Assembly (NCBI RefSeq): GCF_023195895.1
Contig: NZ_JALPRK010000004.1
Coordinates: 222,709 to 286,708 of the forward strand
Reading direction: 5' to 3'
DNA: 64,000 nt
Origin: Paenibacillus mellifer
GTDB lineage: Bacteria; Bacillota; Bacilli; Paenibacillales; Paenibacillaceae
Shown one piece after another: positions 8,262 to 16,156 of the stretch (the first letter of the stretch is position 1; each line of letters begins with the position of its first letter). The notes under the pieces are model-generated. The model saw only the letters and a list, made by a program, of their open reading frames with translations. It did no database searches and was not told where the DNA came from. The position numbers were made by a program, and so were the translations under genes.

Positions 8262-9416
8262 TTATTTAAATTCGATGATGAAGGGCAGCCATTCGGGGCT
8301 CTGAATGGAGGTTTCTGGATTTTGCACCTCTACGGGCTCCGGTTTCCCTTTCAGTAGACTTCTTCCGCCGAAGATCAGCAGTCTTCGGTTGTCCGGGCTC
8401 CAGGCCATCTCAGATGGCAGAATTCCCTGATAAATCGGTTTGGCGTTCAGAACGTTGTTCCCCTGTAACTTGCCGGCGAACAATGTTCCGTCCACCTTGC
8501 TGTAGGCGACGTATTGGTGATCCCCGGACAGCTTGAAGCTAAAAGCGCTGTCCAGCAAGACCGTCACCGCTTCATTCCGCAGGTCGTACGTGTATAATGT
8601 CCCATCGCTCCCCAGGAAAGCGACCTGATCGTCATTCATCCACGCCGCTTGACCGTCTCCGATCAGCTCATGTTCATATTGAGCGGTAAACTCTCCGTCT
8701 ATCAAGGTTCCGACGATAATCCAGATTTCATCCATCCGTTGATTGAGAAGAAACGCGCTATTCCCGTCATCTGCAACATGGACGGAGGAATACAGCGCCG
8801 CCCGGCTGCCCTCAGGGATCGAGATCAAGTAGTTCACTTGCGTTCCATTCTGCGTATCGTATACCACGATATCGGATTGACCTTTACTAGCGGGTTGAGT
8901 GGTGTAGCTCGCGAAAGAGAGATAACGGCTATTATCTGACCAGGTGAACCATTTCGAGTTGAGTTGGGGAGGATCAAAGGTGCTTATCTTTTGCTCCTTT
9001 CCATCAGCAAGAGACAGCAGTTTGAGATCAAACTTGCCATTGTTCTCCTCCATCGCTGTAATTCGCTGTCCATCCGGGGATAAATCAAATACAAACTGTT
9101 TATAACCCACTTCGAGGACTTGCAGCAGATTGTCATAAGGAGGTTTGATTTCCTGAAGACTCTGCGATCCTCCAGCTCCTCCAAAATACCCTAACAACGT
9201 ATCCGCTCCGGACCAGCCGATCAACCCGCCCTTGGCGGCCAGTTTCATTCGGTAGATCTTCTGCACCTCGAACGGGCCGGTTTGCCCGCCCGAATTCTGA
9301 CCTTCGTCCGTGTCCGGAATGATGATCGTTTGGGTTTGCGGTCTCCCGCCGCAACCCGATAACATCATGACGCAGATCATCAACCAGACGAGGGTACGTA
9401 ATATTCTATGTTTCAT
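8262..9416 (-). CDS. lipoprotein with TolB/WD40-like beta-propeller repeats
   Basis: A 384-residue lipoprotein. The signal peptide ends in MMLSGC (Cys22). Residues about 50-380 hold repeated blade-like stretches such as FDLSPDGQRITAMEEN, FTWSDNSRYLSFAS and MAWSPDNRRLLIFGG, typical of TolB-like six-bladed propellers. It should sit on the outer membrane face. Its start overlaps the stop of the upstream histidine kinase by 4 bases (ATGA), so it is translationally coupled to the kinase and could be an accessory sensor or ligand presenter for it; that role is inference. I do not recognise a more specific family. Confidence 0.75.
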   Translation of the reverse strand: MKHRILRTLVWLMICVMMLSGCGGRPQTQTIIIPDTDEGQNSGGQTGPFEVQKIYRMKLAAKGGLIGWSGADTLLGYFGGAGGSQSLQEIKPPYDNLLQVLEVGYKQFVFDLSPDGQRITAMEENNGKFDLKLLSLADGKEQKISTFDPPQLNSKWFTWSDNSRYLSFASYTTQPASKGQSDIVVYDTQNGTQVNYLISIPEGSRAALYSSVHVADDGNSAFLLNQRMDEIWIIVGTLIDGEFTAQYEHELIGDGQAAWMNDDQVAFLGSDGTLYTYDLRNEAVTVLLDSAFSFKLSGDHQYVAYSKVDGTLFAGKLQGNNVLNAKPIYQGILPSEMAWSPDNRRLLIFGGRSLLKGKPEPVEVQNPETSIQSPEWLPFIIEFK

Positions 9417-10882
9417 GACCGCTCCCTTTCCGCCATCACCAAGGGCAACTCCACCTCAACGGTCGTCATTTCGTGTTCGCTGCTCATCCGAATGTTCCCT
9501 CCATGATCGTCGACGATGGACTTCACGATGCCCAGCCCCAAACCAACGCTTCCCGTCTCCTTAGCCCCCTGTCGGTCCGGGACATAATACGGCTCGAATA
9601 TTTCAGTCAATTGATTTGGCGGGATCGTCTCCCCCTGATTGGTAAAGAGGAAACAAGCCATTCCCCCCGCGCGTATCGCCTGGACGTGGATCTCCGAACG
9701 GGCTTCACTGTATTTGATGGCATTGTCCAGCAAATTGATAAACATTTGCCGGATGCGGTCTTCCTGCCCGTAAACATCAAGCTGTTCGGCGATTTCGCAA
9801 CGGAATGTTTTTTGGAAGCGCTTGGCTTTAAACGCTAAAGCTTCGCAGGTGTCGTGTAAAATCCGTCCTGTCTCAACTCGACTGAACTCTTCACGTCCGG
9901 CCGTTTCCTTCGATAACTCCAGCAACCGCAACACCATGCCGTGTAATCGTTCGCTTTCTTGGACGACATGGTTCATGCCTTTATCAAAAAAAGCCCGATC
10001 CGACTCCCCTTGTTGACGGATGATCTCAGCATAACCGAGGATCGAGGTCAGCGGGGTCTTGAGCTCATGGGTCACGTTGTCGAAGAACGTTTTCCGCTGC
10101 TGATTCAACCGCTCCAGACGATCGCGGTCGCGTTCAATACGGGCGATCTGCTGCTTGATTTGGCCAATCATTTCGTTGAAGTTCGCGGCTAACCGGCCGA
10201 TTTCGTCTCGCCGCTTCTGTTTAACGTCGATACTTACGTCCAAGTTCCCGTTCATGACCTCATTGGAGGCATTGCTGAGCTTGACCAGGGGGATGGTGAT
10301 ATTACGTGACAGGATATAGGAGAACAGAAACGCCGCAGCCATAATTCCGAATGCCAAATAGGTGATGGTATCCAGAATCGTTCCGCTTTGTTCGTACAGC
10401 AATGTAAAGTCCTTGGCAAAGCGCAGGATCCCAACTTTAGCTCCGTCAATGATCACCGGGTAGGAGTAACGTACAGCCGCAGCACCTTGTTCATAGGATA
10501 TGGTATAAGCGGTTTTGCCTGCTAGCGCCTGTTTTAAATCATCATCGGCCGCCCGGGTAAACGCCGCCTCCGAAGACGAATGAAGCAACACCCCATCCAC
10601 GGTATAAGCGCTAACCTCGCTGGAGGTTGCCCTCTTCAGGTCATTTACGATCTCTTCGGACATTTGCCCGAAATAGAGATCATCGTTTGTGAAGTGATTG
10701 ATCAGAAATGCCTGACGTACATAGACATTGCTGTTCTTCTTCAACCCGATCAAATCATCGGTGATAATGTTCCGGTTGCTCTTCTGGATGATGTGGTCCA
10801 CGGTTTGATTCAACAGTACGAAGGACAAAGCAAAGATCAAAAAGAAACCGACGAGAAACTTTCCCCGAATCGTACGGATCAT
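9413..10882 (-). CDS. sensor histidine kinase (HAMP-HisKA-HATPase)
   Basis: A 489-residue membrane kinase. TM1 is at about 9-25, an extracellular sensing domain at about 28-170, TM2 at about 172-192, and a HAMP linker at about 193-245. The HisKA box is NVTHELKTPLTSILGY with phospho-acceptor His272. The C-terminal ATPase has an N box (INLLDNAIKYS) and a G box (VGLGLGIVKSIV). It pairs with the OmpR-type regulator encoded 3 bases upstream and is coupled to the propeller lipoprotein downstream. The signal is unknown; the neighbouring amidase and transporter genes suggest an envelope cue. Confidence 0.9.
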   Translation of the reverse strand: MIRTIRGKFLVGFFLIFALSFVLLNQTVDHIIQKSNRNIITDDLIGLKKNSNVYVRQAFLINHFTNDDLYFGQMSEEIVNDLKRATSSEVSAYTVDGVLLHSSSEAAFTRAADDDLKQALAGKTAYTISYEQGAAAVRYSYPVIIDGAKVGILRFAKDFTLLYEQSGTILDTITYLAFGIMAAAFLFSYILSRNITIPLVKLSNASNEVMNGNLDVSIDVKQKRRDEIGRLAANFNEMIGQIKQQIARIERDRDRLERLNQQRKTFFDNVTHELKTPLTSILGYAEIIRQQGESDRAFFDKGMNHVVQESERLHGMVLRLLELSKETAGREEFSRVETGRILHDTCEALAFKAKRFQKTFRCEIAEQLDVYGQEDRIRQMFINLLDNAIKYSEARSEIHVQAIRAGGMACFLFTNQGETIPPNQLTEIFEPYYVPDRQGAKETGSVGLGLGIVKSIVDDHGGNIRMSSEHEMTTVEVELPLVMAERERS

Positions 10883-10885
10883 CGC

Positions 10886-11596
10886 CTAGTCCGCCTGCTT
10901 CTCGAATTTATACCCGATTCCGAATACCGTGGTGATCTGGTCACCGGCATCCAGCTTTTTGCGTAATCGCTGAATATGGGTGTCGACGGTGCGCGTATCT
11001 CCGGGAAAATCATAACCCCACACAAGGTCAAGCAGGTCTGTGCGTGTATATATTTTGCCCTGATGACGATAAAGCCTCAGCAGAAGATCGAATTCTTTCG
11101 GTGTCAAATCTACGGTCTCGCCGTCCTTTCGAACGAGCCTTTCGCTTTCGATAATTTCAATATTTTTGAAGCGAACCCGCCCCTCCTCTTGGGATGACCC
11201 ATGATCGCCTCCAGTCGGCTGAAACCGGCGAAGAATCGTGCGTATTCGGGCAACCACTTCGCGAAGGTCGAAGGGCTTCGTAATATAATCGTCGGCGCCG
11301 AATTCCAATCCGAGGATTTTGTCGGTAATATCCGATTTCGCCGTAATCATCAGGATGGGAAGGTTGTACGCCGCCGTCACTTTTTTGCAAATGTCCAGCC
11401 CGCTTTGGTCCGGCAGCATCCAGTCTAGTAACAACAAGTCCGGACGGAATGATTTCATCAGCTCCAGCCCTTCCGCTCCATTCCCCGCCGTCTGCGTGTC
11501 GAACCCTTCCTTGGACAACCCGTAAGCCAATAAATCGGCGATAGCCGCTTCGTCGTCGATGATCAGGATTTTCGTTTTCTCCATAAGTGCCTCCAT
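10886..11596 (-). CDS. OmpR/PhoB-family response regulator
   Basis: A 236-residue regulator. The receiver domain has the acidic pair in LIIDDEAA, phospho-acceptor Asp58 (LLLLDWMLPD) and the conserved Lys in KPFDLREVVARI. The C-terminal winged helix carries VDLTPKEFDLLLRLYRHQG and DTRTVDTHIQRLRKKL. Two starts are plausible: ATG at 11596 (GAGGAAAG upstream) and ATG at 11584 (GGAGG 6 bases upstream, arguably the better site). It is the first gene of a three-gene operon with the kinase and the propeller lipoprotein, and lies 50 bases downstream of rsgI. A TACAAT sequence in that gap may be its -10. Confidence 0.9.
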   Translation of the reverse strand: MEALMEKTKILIIDDEAAIADLLAYGLSKEGFDTQTAGNGAEGLELMKSFRPDLLLLDWMLPDQSGLDICKKVTAAYNLPILMITAKSDITDKILGLEFGADDYITKPFDLREVVARIRTILRRFQPTGGDHGSSQEEGRVRFKNIEIIESERLVRKDGETVDLTPKEFDLLLRLYRHQGKIYTRTDLLDLVWGYDFPGDTRTVDTHIQRLRKKLDAGDQITTVFGIGYKFEKQAD

Positions 11597-11646
11597 TTTA
11601 CTTTCCTCGACACCTATTGTACCTGTCTGCGGACGCGCAGGAAAGT

Positions 11647-13032
11647 TTACGGGTTTTTCGTAGTTACCGTTCCCCTCTTTCCATTGCTATTCTCAGCGTC
11701 ATTACCGTTGTCATGTCCGCTACCGTTACCGTTATCGCTATCGTTACTTTTACCGTTGCTATTACCGTTACTATTGTTCTTATGATTGCCGTCTCCGTTG
11801 CCTTCTCTCTGGTTTTCCCCTACCGGGTTCACTGTCTGCGATGGAGCCGTGTTACGAGATTGGGGATCATCCAGTACCTCTTTCTCCGGCCGTTTGTTGT
11901 CATTCTCCTTCTTACTTCCGTCCGCAGCAGATTCATTCCCAGGGACCTTAACCGGATCCGGTTTTGTCATTTCTGGCAGCTGCGGATCAGTGGCACTGTC
12001 ATGAGATGGTTCCTCCCGAGACTCCACCGCCGGTTTCTCAGAAGGTTGTCGTTCTTTCCCCGAGGACGAAGTTTGGGTGCGTTTGGTCCTCTCCTCCTCC
12101 TCCTTGGCAGGCGGTTGATTACGCGCAGAGTTGTTCCCCTTCTGCTCGGTTGGCTCCTGCCCATCTGGTGCGTTCGGACCCGATTGCTGCTCGTTCATGT
12201 CCTCGTCCGTCTTCTGCGAAGGCGCCGGTTTAGTAGAAAAGTCGCCCCCTGCAGCGGCAGGCTTCTCCTTATTTACCTCTCGGTCAAATAGGCTGGCGGG
12301 CGTTATCCCTTCCGCCTGAAGCACAGATACAATAGAGTGAGTCCGCAGCTCCGCAATATCCAACTTTACACCTTGTGCCTGCGCTTGCTCGTACACCCTA
12401 TATTTATTCACGGATACATGGGCTTCTTCCGCCTTTTCTACCTGTACAGGTGTTGCTGTAAATAACTCCAGCTTGTAGCTATCAGAGATCGGAAGTGAGG
12501 AGAGGTCGATCGAATAAGCAGGAGCATCGGAATTCTCTGGTGGAATAAGCGTCATCCAGATCCACGTTTTAGCTGTTCCGGCCTCTAAATAACCGTCTCT
12601 CTTCGCCTGAGCAATAATCTGACCAACCGCCTCGCTAAAGGTCTTCCCCTTCAGCTGACGAGGGGTGATGAGCAACTTAGCCTCATCATTAACCAGATTC
12701 ACTTCCCTAACCTTACCGGTTGATGTAACGCCAAGTTGGATGCTCGGATTGATGTCTATGGCCACTCGAGTAAGGGGTTCCGTGGTTTGCCTCATCCAAT
12801 GGAATAGGAAAACAATACCGATCAGCAACAGAACTGAAGCGGCTGCAGAGCCTACAGTCCTTGTCAGTCTGATGTTTCGCCGGTTAACGTTACCGTTCCT
12901 AGCGGATGAAGTCACTGAAATTTGCTCTCCTAACCCCGGCAGCACCTCCGGCTTCGGTAGATTGCGGAAGGTTCCGTCTTCGCAGAGGACGACAATGTTA
13001 TCTTTTGTGATTTTCATGACGGTTGCCTGCAT
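11647..13032 (-). CDS. rsgI: RsgI-type anti-sigma-I factor with long disordered C-terminus
   Basis: A 461-residue single-pass protein. Residues 1-55 form the RsgI cytoplasmic anti-sigma domain (MKITKDNIVVLCEDGTF), 60-80 the membrane span, and about 85-250 the extracellular conserved domain containing IDINPSIQL. The Asn95-Pro96 bond there matches the site at which RsgI homologues are reported to self-cleave. From about 255 to the end the protein is low-complexity, rich in Pro, Glu, Ser, Thr and finally Asn/Gly, coded by repetitive ccgtta-like DNA. I placed the start at 13032 (AAGGAGGT upstream); this overlaps sigI by 35 bases. It should hold SigI inactive until an envelope signal triggers proteolysis. 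Confidence 0.85.
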   Translation of the reverse strand: MQATVMKITKDNIVVLCEDGTFRNLPKPEVLPGLGEQISVTSSARNGNVNRRNIRLTRTVGSAAASVLLLIGIVFLFHWMRQTTEPLTRVAIDINPSIQLGVTSTGKVREVNLVNDEAKLLITPRQLKGKTFSEAVGQIIAQAKRDGYLEAGTAKTWIWMTLIPPENSDAPAYSIDLSSLPISDSYKLELFTATPVQVEKAEEAHVSVNKYRVYEQAQAQGVKLDIAELRTHSIVSVLQAEGITPASLFDREVNKEKPAAAGGDFSTKPAPSQKTDEDMNEQQSGPNAPDGQEPTEQKGNNSARNQPPAKEEEERTKRTQTSSSGKERQPSEKPAVESREEPSHDSATDPQLPEMTKPDPVKVPGNESAADGSKKENDNKRPEKEVLDDPQSRNTAPSQTVNPVGENQREGNGDGNHKNNSNGNSNGKSNDSDNGNGSGHDNGNDAENSNGKRGTVTTKNP

Positions 13033-13759
13033 CCACTTCCACACCTCCTTCCGCAAACGATACCGTAGTCTTAATTCGCTTAAACTCTTCGCTGGCATAA
13101 ATCAAAATTAACGCGATCAAATACTTCCGGTTGCGTTCGATCGTCTTGGAGCTGACTTTAAAGACGGCCATCATTTCCTTGGCTGGGAGCCTTTTGGTCG
13201 ACCTTAACGTATTCAGCCATTGCGGATGCTCACTAAAGGTTCGGGCGATCCGAATCAACTGCGCTCGGGTATCCCGATGCTTGGGAGAGCCTTCCTCTAA
13301 CTCTTCCAAATTTATCCCGTACTGCTGCAGAGTCACATCGTACAGTCGAAGCTCTTCCGCGAGCGCTTCAGCCGCTTGTTCCCGCTCGAATATTTCCAAT
13401 GAACTAGCAATTTCAAGCGGCGACGAGTCTAACTCGGCGTGTCTCCCGTCCCAAATGGCGCTTTCCATTTGCATGTATTTTCCTTGCCTGCGAAATTCAT
13501 CAATAAGCCGATGGTGGATCACCATATAAGCAAAATTATTAAATGATTTATCGGATGCGAAGAGATATCGGTCAATCGCCTCATTGAACGCAATGATTCC
13601 GATGCTGGCTTCATCCTGATTCCAACTAACCTGCCTCTTGCAGATATGGGTTACCGTACGCAGAATAAACGGACGGTAATCGTCGATCAAACGCTCCCTG
13701 TCGACATTATTCCCCGCTTGCGCTTGATGTAAGATTTCATCGATCGGTCTGTCCAACAC
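12998..13759 (-). CDS. sigI: RNA polymerase sigma factor SigI
   Basis: A 253-residue sigma factor of the SigI family. Region 2 is visible as SFNNFAYMVIHHRLIDEFRR after DEASIGIIAFNEAIDRYL, and the C-terminal part carries a helix-turn-helix (LPAKEMMAVFKVSSKTIERN) close to RKYLIALILIYASEE. The start is GTG with AGGAAGTGA upstream. In Bacilli, SigI drives genes for cell-wall hydrolysis and heat or envelope stress and is controlled by the co-transcribed RsgI. Here the two genes overlap, in the usual order. The divergent neighbour is an L,D-transpeptidase, which fits an envelope theme. Confidence 0.9.
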   Translation of the reverse strand: MLDRPIDEILHQAQAGNNVDRERLIDDYRPFILRTVTHICKRQVSWNQDEASIGIIAFNEAIDRYLFASDKSFNNFAYMVIHHRLIDEFRRQGKYMQMESAIWDGRHAELDSSPLEIASSLEIFEREQAAEALAEELRLYDVTLQQYGINLEELEEGSPKHRDTRAQLIRIARTFSEHPQWLNTLRSTKRLPAKEMMAVFKVSSKTIERNRKYLIALILIYASEEFKRIKTTVSFAEGGVEVDAGNRHENHKR

Positions 13760-13828
13760 TGCGGATCACTTCCTATTACGTATAAATGTCGTTGTTTTAG
13801 GGGGAAACCCTCCATCTTTTTTATCGTG

Positions 13829-13856
13829 ATTACATAAGAAAATTTTGAATGTACAA
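13829..13856 (-). promoter_or_regulatory. possible sigma-A promoter of sigI-rsgI
   Basis: On the minus strand TTGTAC (13856-13851), a 16-base spacer and TGTAAT (13834-13829) lie 70-97 bases upstream of the sigI GTG. The -10 matches well, the -35 only in part. Confidence 0.3.
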
Positions 13857-13996
13857 CGCATAAACCCAACCTGAGAACCATAAAGCCAACCCAAAAGCCG
13901 CTTTCCGCATAATCACCGTAACGAAGGAGACACTACATGCGGAATTGACAAGCGAACGGTCCCATTACCAATCCAATTAGATAAAACGGTGAATCC

Positions 13997-14713
13997 ATGA
14001 AGATCAAAGACAACCGATGTAAAGTCATGATGCGGACCTTAGCGGTATTTGCGTTGCTTCTATGCGTTCTATTACCTACCCTTGCTTTTCCTGCAACTAC
14101 AGGAGCCTCCCCTTCGCTGCCCATTGTCTCGGAGGAGAGTATTTTTTCGATTGAAGTCTCCCCCCGGCAACACCGGCTGATCGTAAAAATCCAAGGACAA
14201 ACCTACAAATCCTACCCGGTTGCGGTAGGGAACCCATTGACGCCTACTCCTGTCGGAGAGTACCTGGTGACGTATAAAGGCAAAGACTGGGGGCCTTCCT
14301 ATGGTCCACGGTGGCTGGGCCTCAATGTGCCGTGGGGCTATTACGGGATCCATGGCACCAACCGACCCGATTCTATTGGAAGCCACAAGAGCCACGGCTG
14401 TATCCGAATGAGGAATTACGATGTTATGGAGCTATATGATCTGATCCCCTTGGGAACCAAGGTAACGATCTTTGGCCATCTTCTCGGGGATGTTGACCAC
14501 GATCCACGCGATTTGGCGGAAGGCGATGTGGGGGGTGACGTACAGTTGATACAATCCCGATTGAAGAGCGCAGGTTATTTCAAGGGCGAATGCAACGGCA
14601 AGTTCAACCGGGAAACCGCCAACGCCTTAACCCAATACCAACGCGATCAGGGGTTGATTCCCAACGGCGTTGTATCCTATCGGATCTACCGGTCTCTAGG
14701 GTTATCCGAATAA
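13997..14713 (+). CDS. secreted L,D-transpeptidase (YkuD) with C-terminal peptidoglycan-binding domain
   Basis: A 238-residue exported protein with a signal peptide (hydrophobic core 14-30, cleavage near residue 37). The YkuD catalytic domain (about 48-160) has His119 in GIHGT and the catalytic motif SHGCIRM with Cys135. A peptidoglycan-binding repeat follows at about 175-236 (VQLIQSRLKSAGYF, GVVSYRIYRSLGL). Such enzymes form or exchange cross-links through L,D bonds in peptidoglycan; homologues occur in spore and vegetative walls. The ribosome site (GGTGA) is weak. It is divergent from sigI. The order catalytic then binding domain is the reverse of some family members. Confidence 0.88.
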   Translation: MKIKDNRCKVMMRTLAVFALLLCVLLPTLAFPATTGASPSLPIVSEESIFSIEVSPRQHRLIVKIQGQTYKSYPVAVGNPLTPTPVGEYLVTYKGKDWGPSYGPRWLGLNVPWGYYGIHGTNRPDSIGSHKSHGCIRMRNYDVMELYDLIPLGTKVTIFGHLLGDVDHDPRDLAEGDVGGDVQLIQSRLKSAGYFKGECNGKFNRETANALTQYQRDQGLIPNGVVSYRIYRSLGLSE

Positions 14714-14725
14714 AGTGAAACCAAA

Positions 14726-14763
14726 AACAACCCGTTCTCATCGGAATGAGATGCGGGTTGTTT
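14726..14763. terminator. bidirectional terminator between L,D-transpeptidase and HD-GYP genes
   Basis: A hairpin pairs ACAACCCG...TCTCAT with ATGAGA...CGGGTTGT around 14728-14761. On the minus strand it is followed by GTTTTTGG, so it serves the convergent HD-GYP gene best. Confidence 0.65.
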
Positions 14764-14782
14764 ATCTATGATTCTAGAAGTC

Positions 14783-15829
14783 CTAGACAAATACTTGCAC
14801 TAATTCGATATCTCGTTCTCTCGATAAATCCCGGAACTGCCACTCGTCAATTTGCACCAGAGGCTTGAAGATATCGGACGGGTTATTCCATACGATCGTC
14901 GCCGTTTCGCCATTGCTTAGTTTGACTTTCTTCCCGATAAAATTCGGGAGGAGATTCGAAGTCAGCGCCTGCACCGCTTTCTCGTTCAGCATGCCGAACC
15001 CCATCATATAAATGTTTCTTAATACGGTTAAGAGATCCTGCCGCGTTCCCGAAGCGTCGGGAGAAGTCATCGCGATGTATTCGTTGGCTACCGCTACAAT
15101 TTCAGCATAGGGATGAATCTTCTCCTTCCGGAGTCTGGCCGGATAACCGGAACCGTCTTCACGTTCATGATGTTGAAGTGCAACAAGGGCCGTCACTTCT
15201 TCCCCTGTGGATCTGCGTATAATTTCATAACCATAAGAGGTATGGCGGTTCATTTCTTCCCGCTCTTCCCCAATTAACTCGTGTTCACGATTTCGTAGAG
15301 ATTGGCGAACTCGACTCTTGCCGATATCATGCAGATATCCCGCCTTGCTAATTTCATAACACTCATCCGGCGAATGTCCAAGCCAAGTGGCAATATAATA
15401 GGACAATAGGCCCACTTGTAATGAATGGTTGTAAATATTTACGTCTTCTTCAGAGAAGGCGATCAGGAGTGAGACGACATCCTTACTCTGATCGAGTGCC
15501 TCAAGCATGGGCACCAATTGCTGCTCAACCATGGATTGGTTGAATTTCCCTGTCGTGAGCGCTTCAAGAAATAACGCCTGATAACCTTTTACCGTAAAAT
15601 AAAAGTTATCGCGCAAACGCTGCGTGAAGCTAGGGTTTTTATCGGAATTCAGGTCATCTTCCCCTGTGCGTAGTTCGATATCAACATAATCGATACTTTG
15701 CCGGATCAGCAGGGCAATTTCCTCCGTATGTATGCTTGTCCCCTTTGGAAGAACGTGCAACCCGGCCCGGTTAAACACATCGGTTCTCAGACGATCCCCT
15801 TCCTGAAGCTCCATGACGTGAGTTTTCAT
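14783..15829 (-). CDS. HD-GYP domain protein (probable c-di-GMP phosphodiesterase)
   Basis: A 348-residue cytoplasmic protein. The N-terminal about 100 residues resemble the small domain often placed before HD-GYP in Firmicutes. The HD-GYP domain then shows NHSLQVGLLSYYIATWLG, the metal pair in YLHDIGKSRV, RHTSYGYEIIRR, and the hallmark HHEREDGSGYPARL. All expected metal ligands are present, so it is likely active in hydrolysing cyclic-di-GMP; targets are unknown. The C-terminus (about 285-348) holds a small beta-rich segment. No sensor domain or membrane span is seen. A good site, AAGGGAGGGG, lies just upstream of the ATG. Confidence 0.85.
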   Translation of the reverse strand: MKTHVMELQEGDRLRTDVFNRAGLHVLPKGTSIHTEEIALLIRQSIDYVDIELRTGEDDLNSDKNPSFTQRLRDNFYFTVKGYQALFLEALTTGKFNQSMVEQQLVPMLEALDQSKDVVSLLIAFSEEDVNIYNHSLQVGLLSYYIATWLGHSPDECYEISKAGYLHDIGKSRVRQSLRNREHELIGEEREEMNRHTSYGYEIIRRSTGEEVTALVALQHHEREDGSGYPARLRKEKIHPYAEIVAVANEYIAMTSPDASGTRQDLLTVLRNIYMMGFGMLNEKAVQALTSNLLPNFIGKKVKLSNGETATIVWNNPSDIFKPLVQIDEWQFRDLSRERDIELVQVFV

Positions 15830-15986
15830 AGGACCCCTCCCTTCTTCCTCTGTACGTAAACCGCTGGAAAATAGTTCTTTACCTATAAATATCGCGCAAA
15901 ATTAATCTGTCCTGAATAGTCCTAAAGGTGTGTTTTGTACGAGCGGGGTGCTGCCTTATTCTCATCTCACACAGGTCCAAAGGCCC

Positions 15987-16133
15987 CTACTTCTCGGTTT
16001 TTTTCCAAGAGGGATCTCCGTACCGATGCAGGGCCTGATTAATCAAATAGAGGGTCCAGGGAATCACGGCTGACAATACAGCGCAAATGAGCGTCCTCAT
16101 CGTTGGAATCCGGTCCAACAATAGATTCCACAT
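15987..16133 (-). CDS. 48-residue small membrane protein, fourth gene of gerA-gerB-gerC operon
   Basis: A short frame beginning MWNLLLDRIP and ending PSWKKTEK lies 23 bases behind the gerC-type gene. GAGGTGA sits 6 bases before its ATG, one of the best ribosome sites in the region. One hydrophobic segment (about 13-34: TLICAVLSAVIPWTLYLINQ) suggests a single-pass membrane protein. Germinant-receptor operons in several Bacilli carry a small fourth (D-type) membrane protein that modulates receptor function, and position and size fit that. The sequence is not obviously similar to the 71-residue small protein of the neighbouring germination operon. The family is not certain. Confidence 0.65.
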   Translation of the reverse strand: MWNLLLDRIPTMRTLICAVLSAVIPWTLYLINQALHRYGDPSWKKTEK

Positions 16134-16156
16134 AGCAATCACCTCACAGCGTTCAA

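Noticed and set aside
13780..13815. CCCCC and CGTA on the minus strand upstream of sigI as a self-activating SigI promoter
   Set aside because: The spacing (19) is too long for what I know of SigI promoters and the start would fall on the ribosome site.
13933..13955. GAAGGAG followed by ATG on the plus strand before the L,D-transpeptidase gene
   Set aside because: The frame is only MRN before a stop; too short to call a gene.
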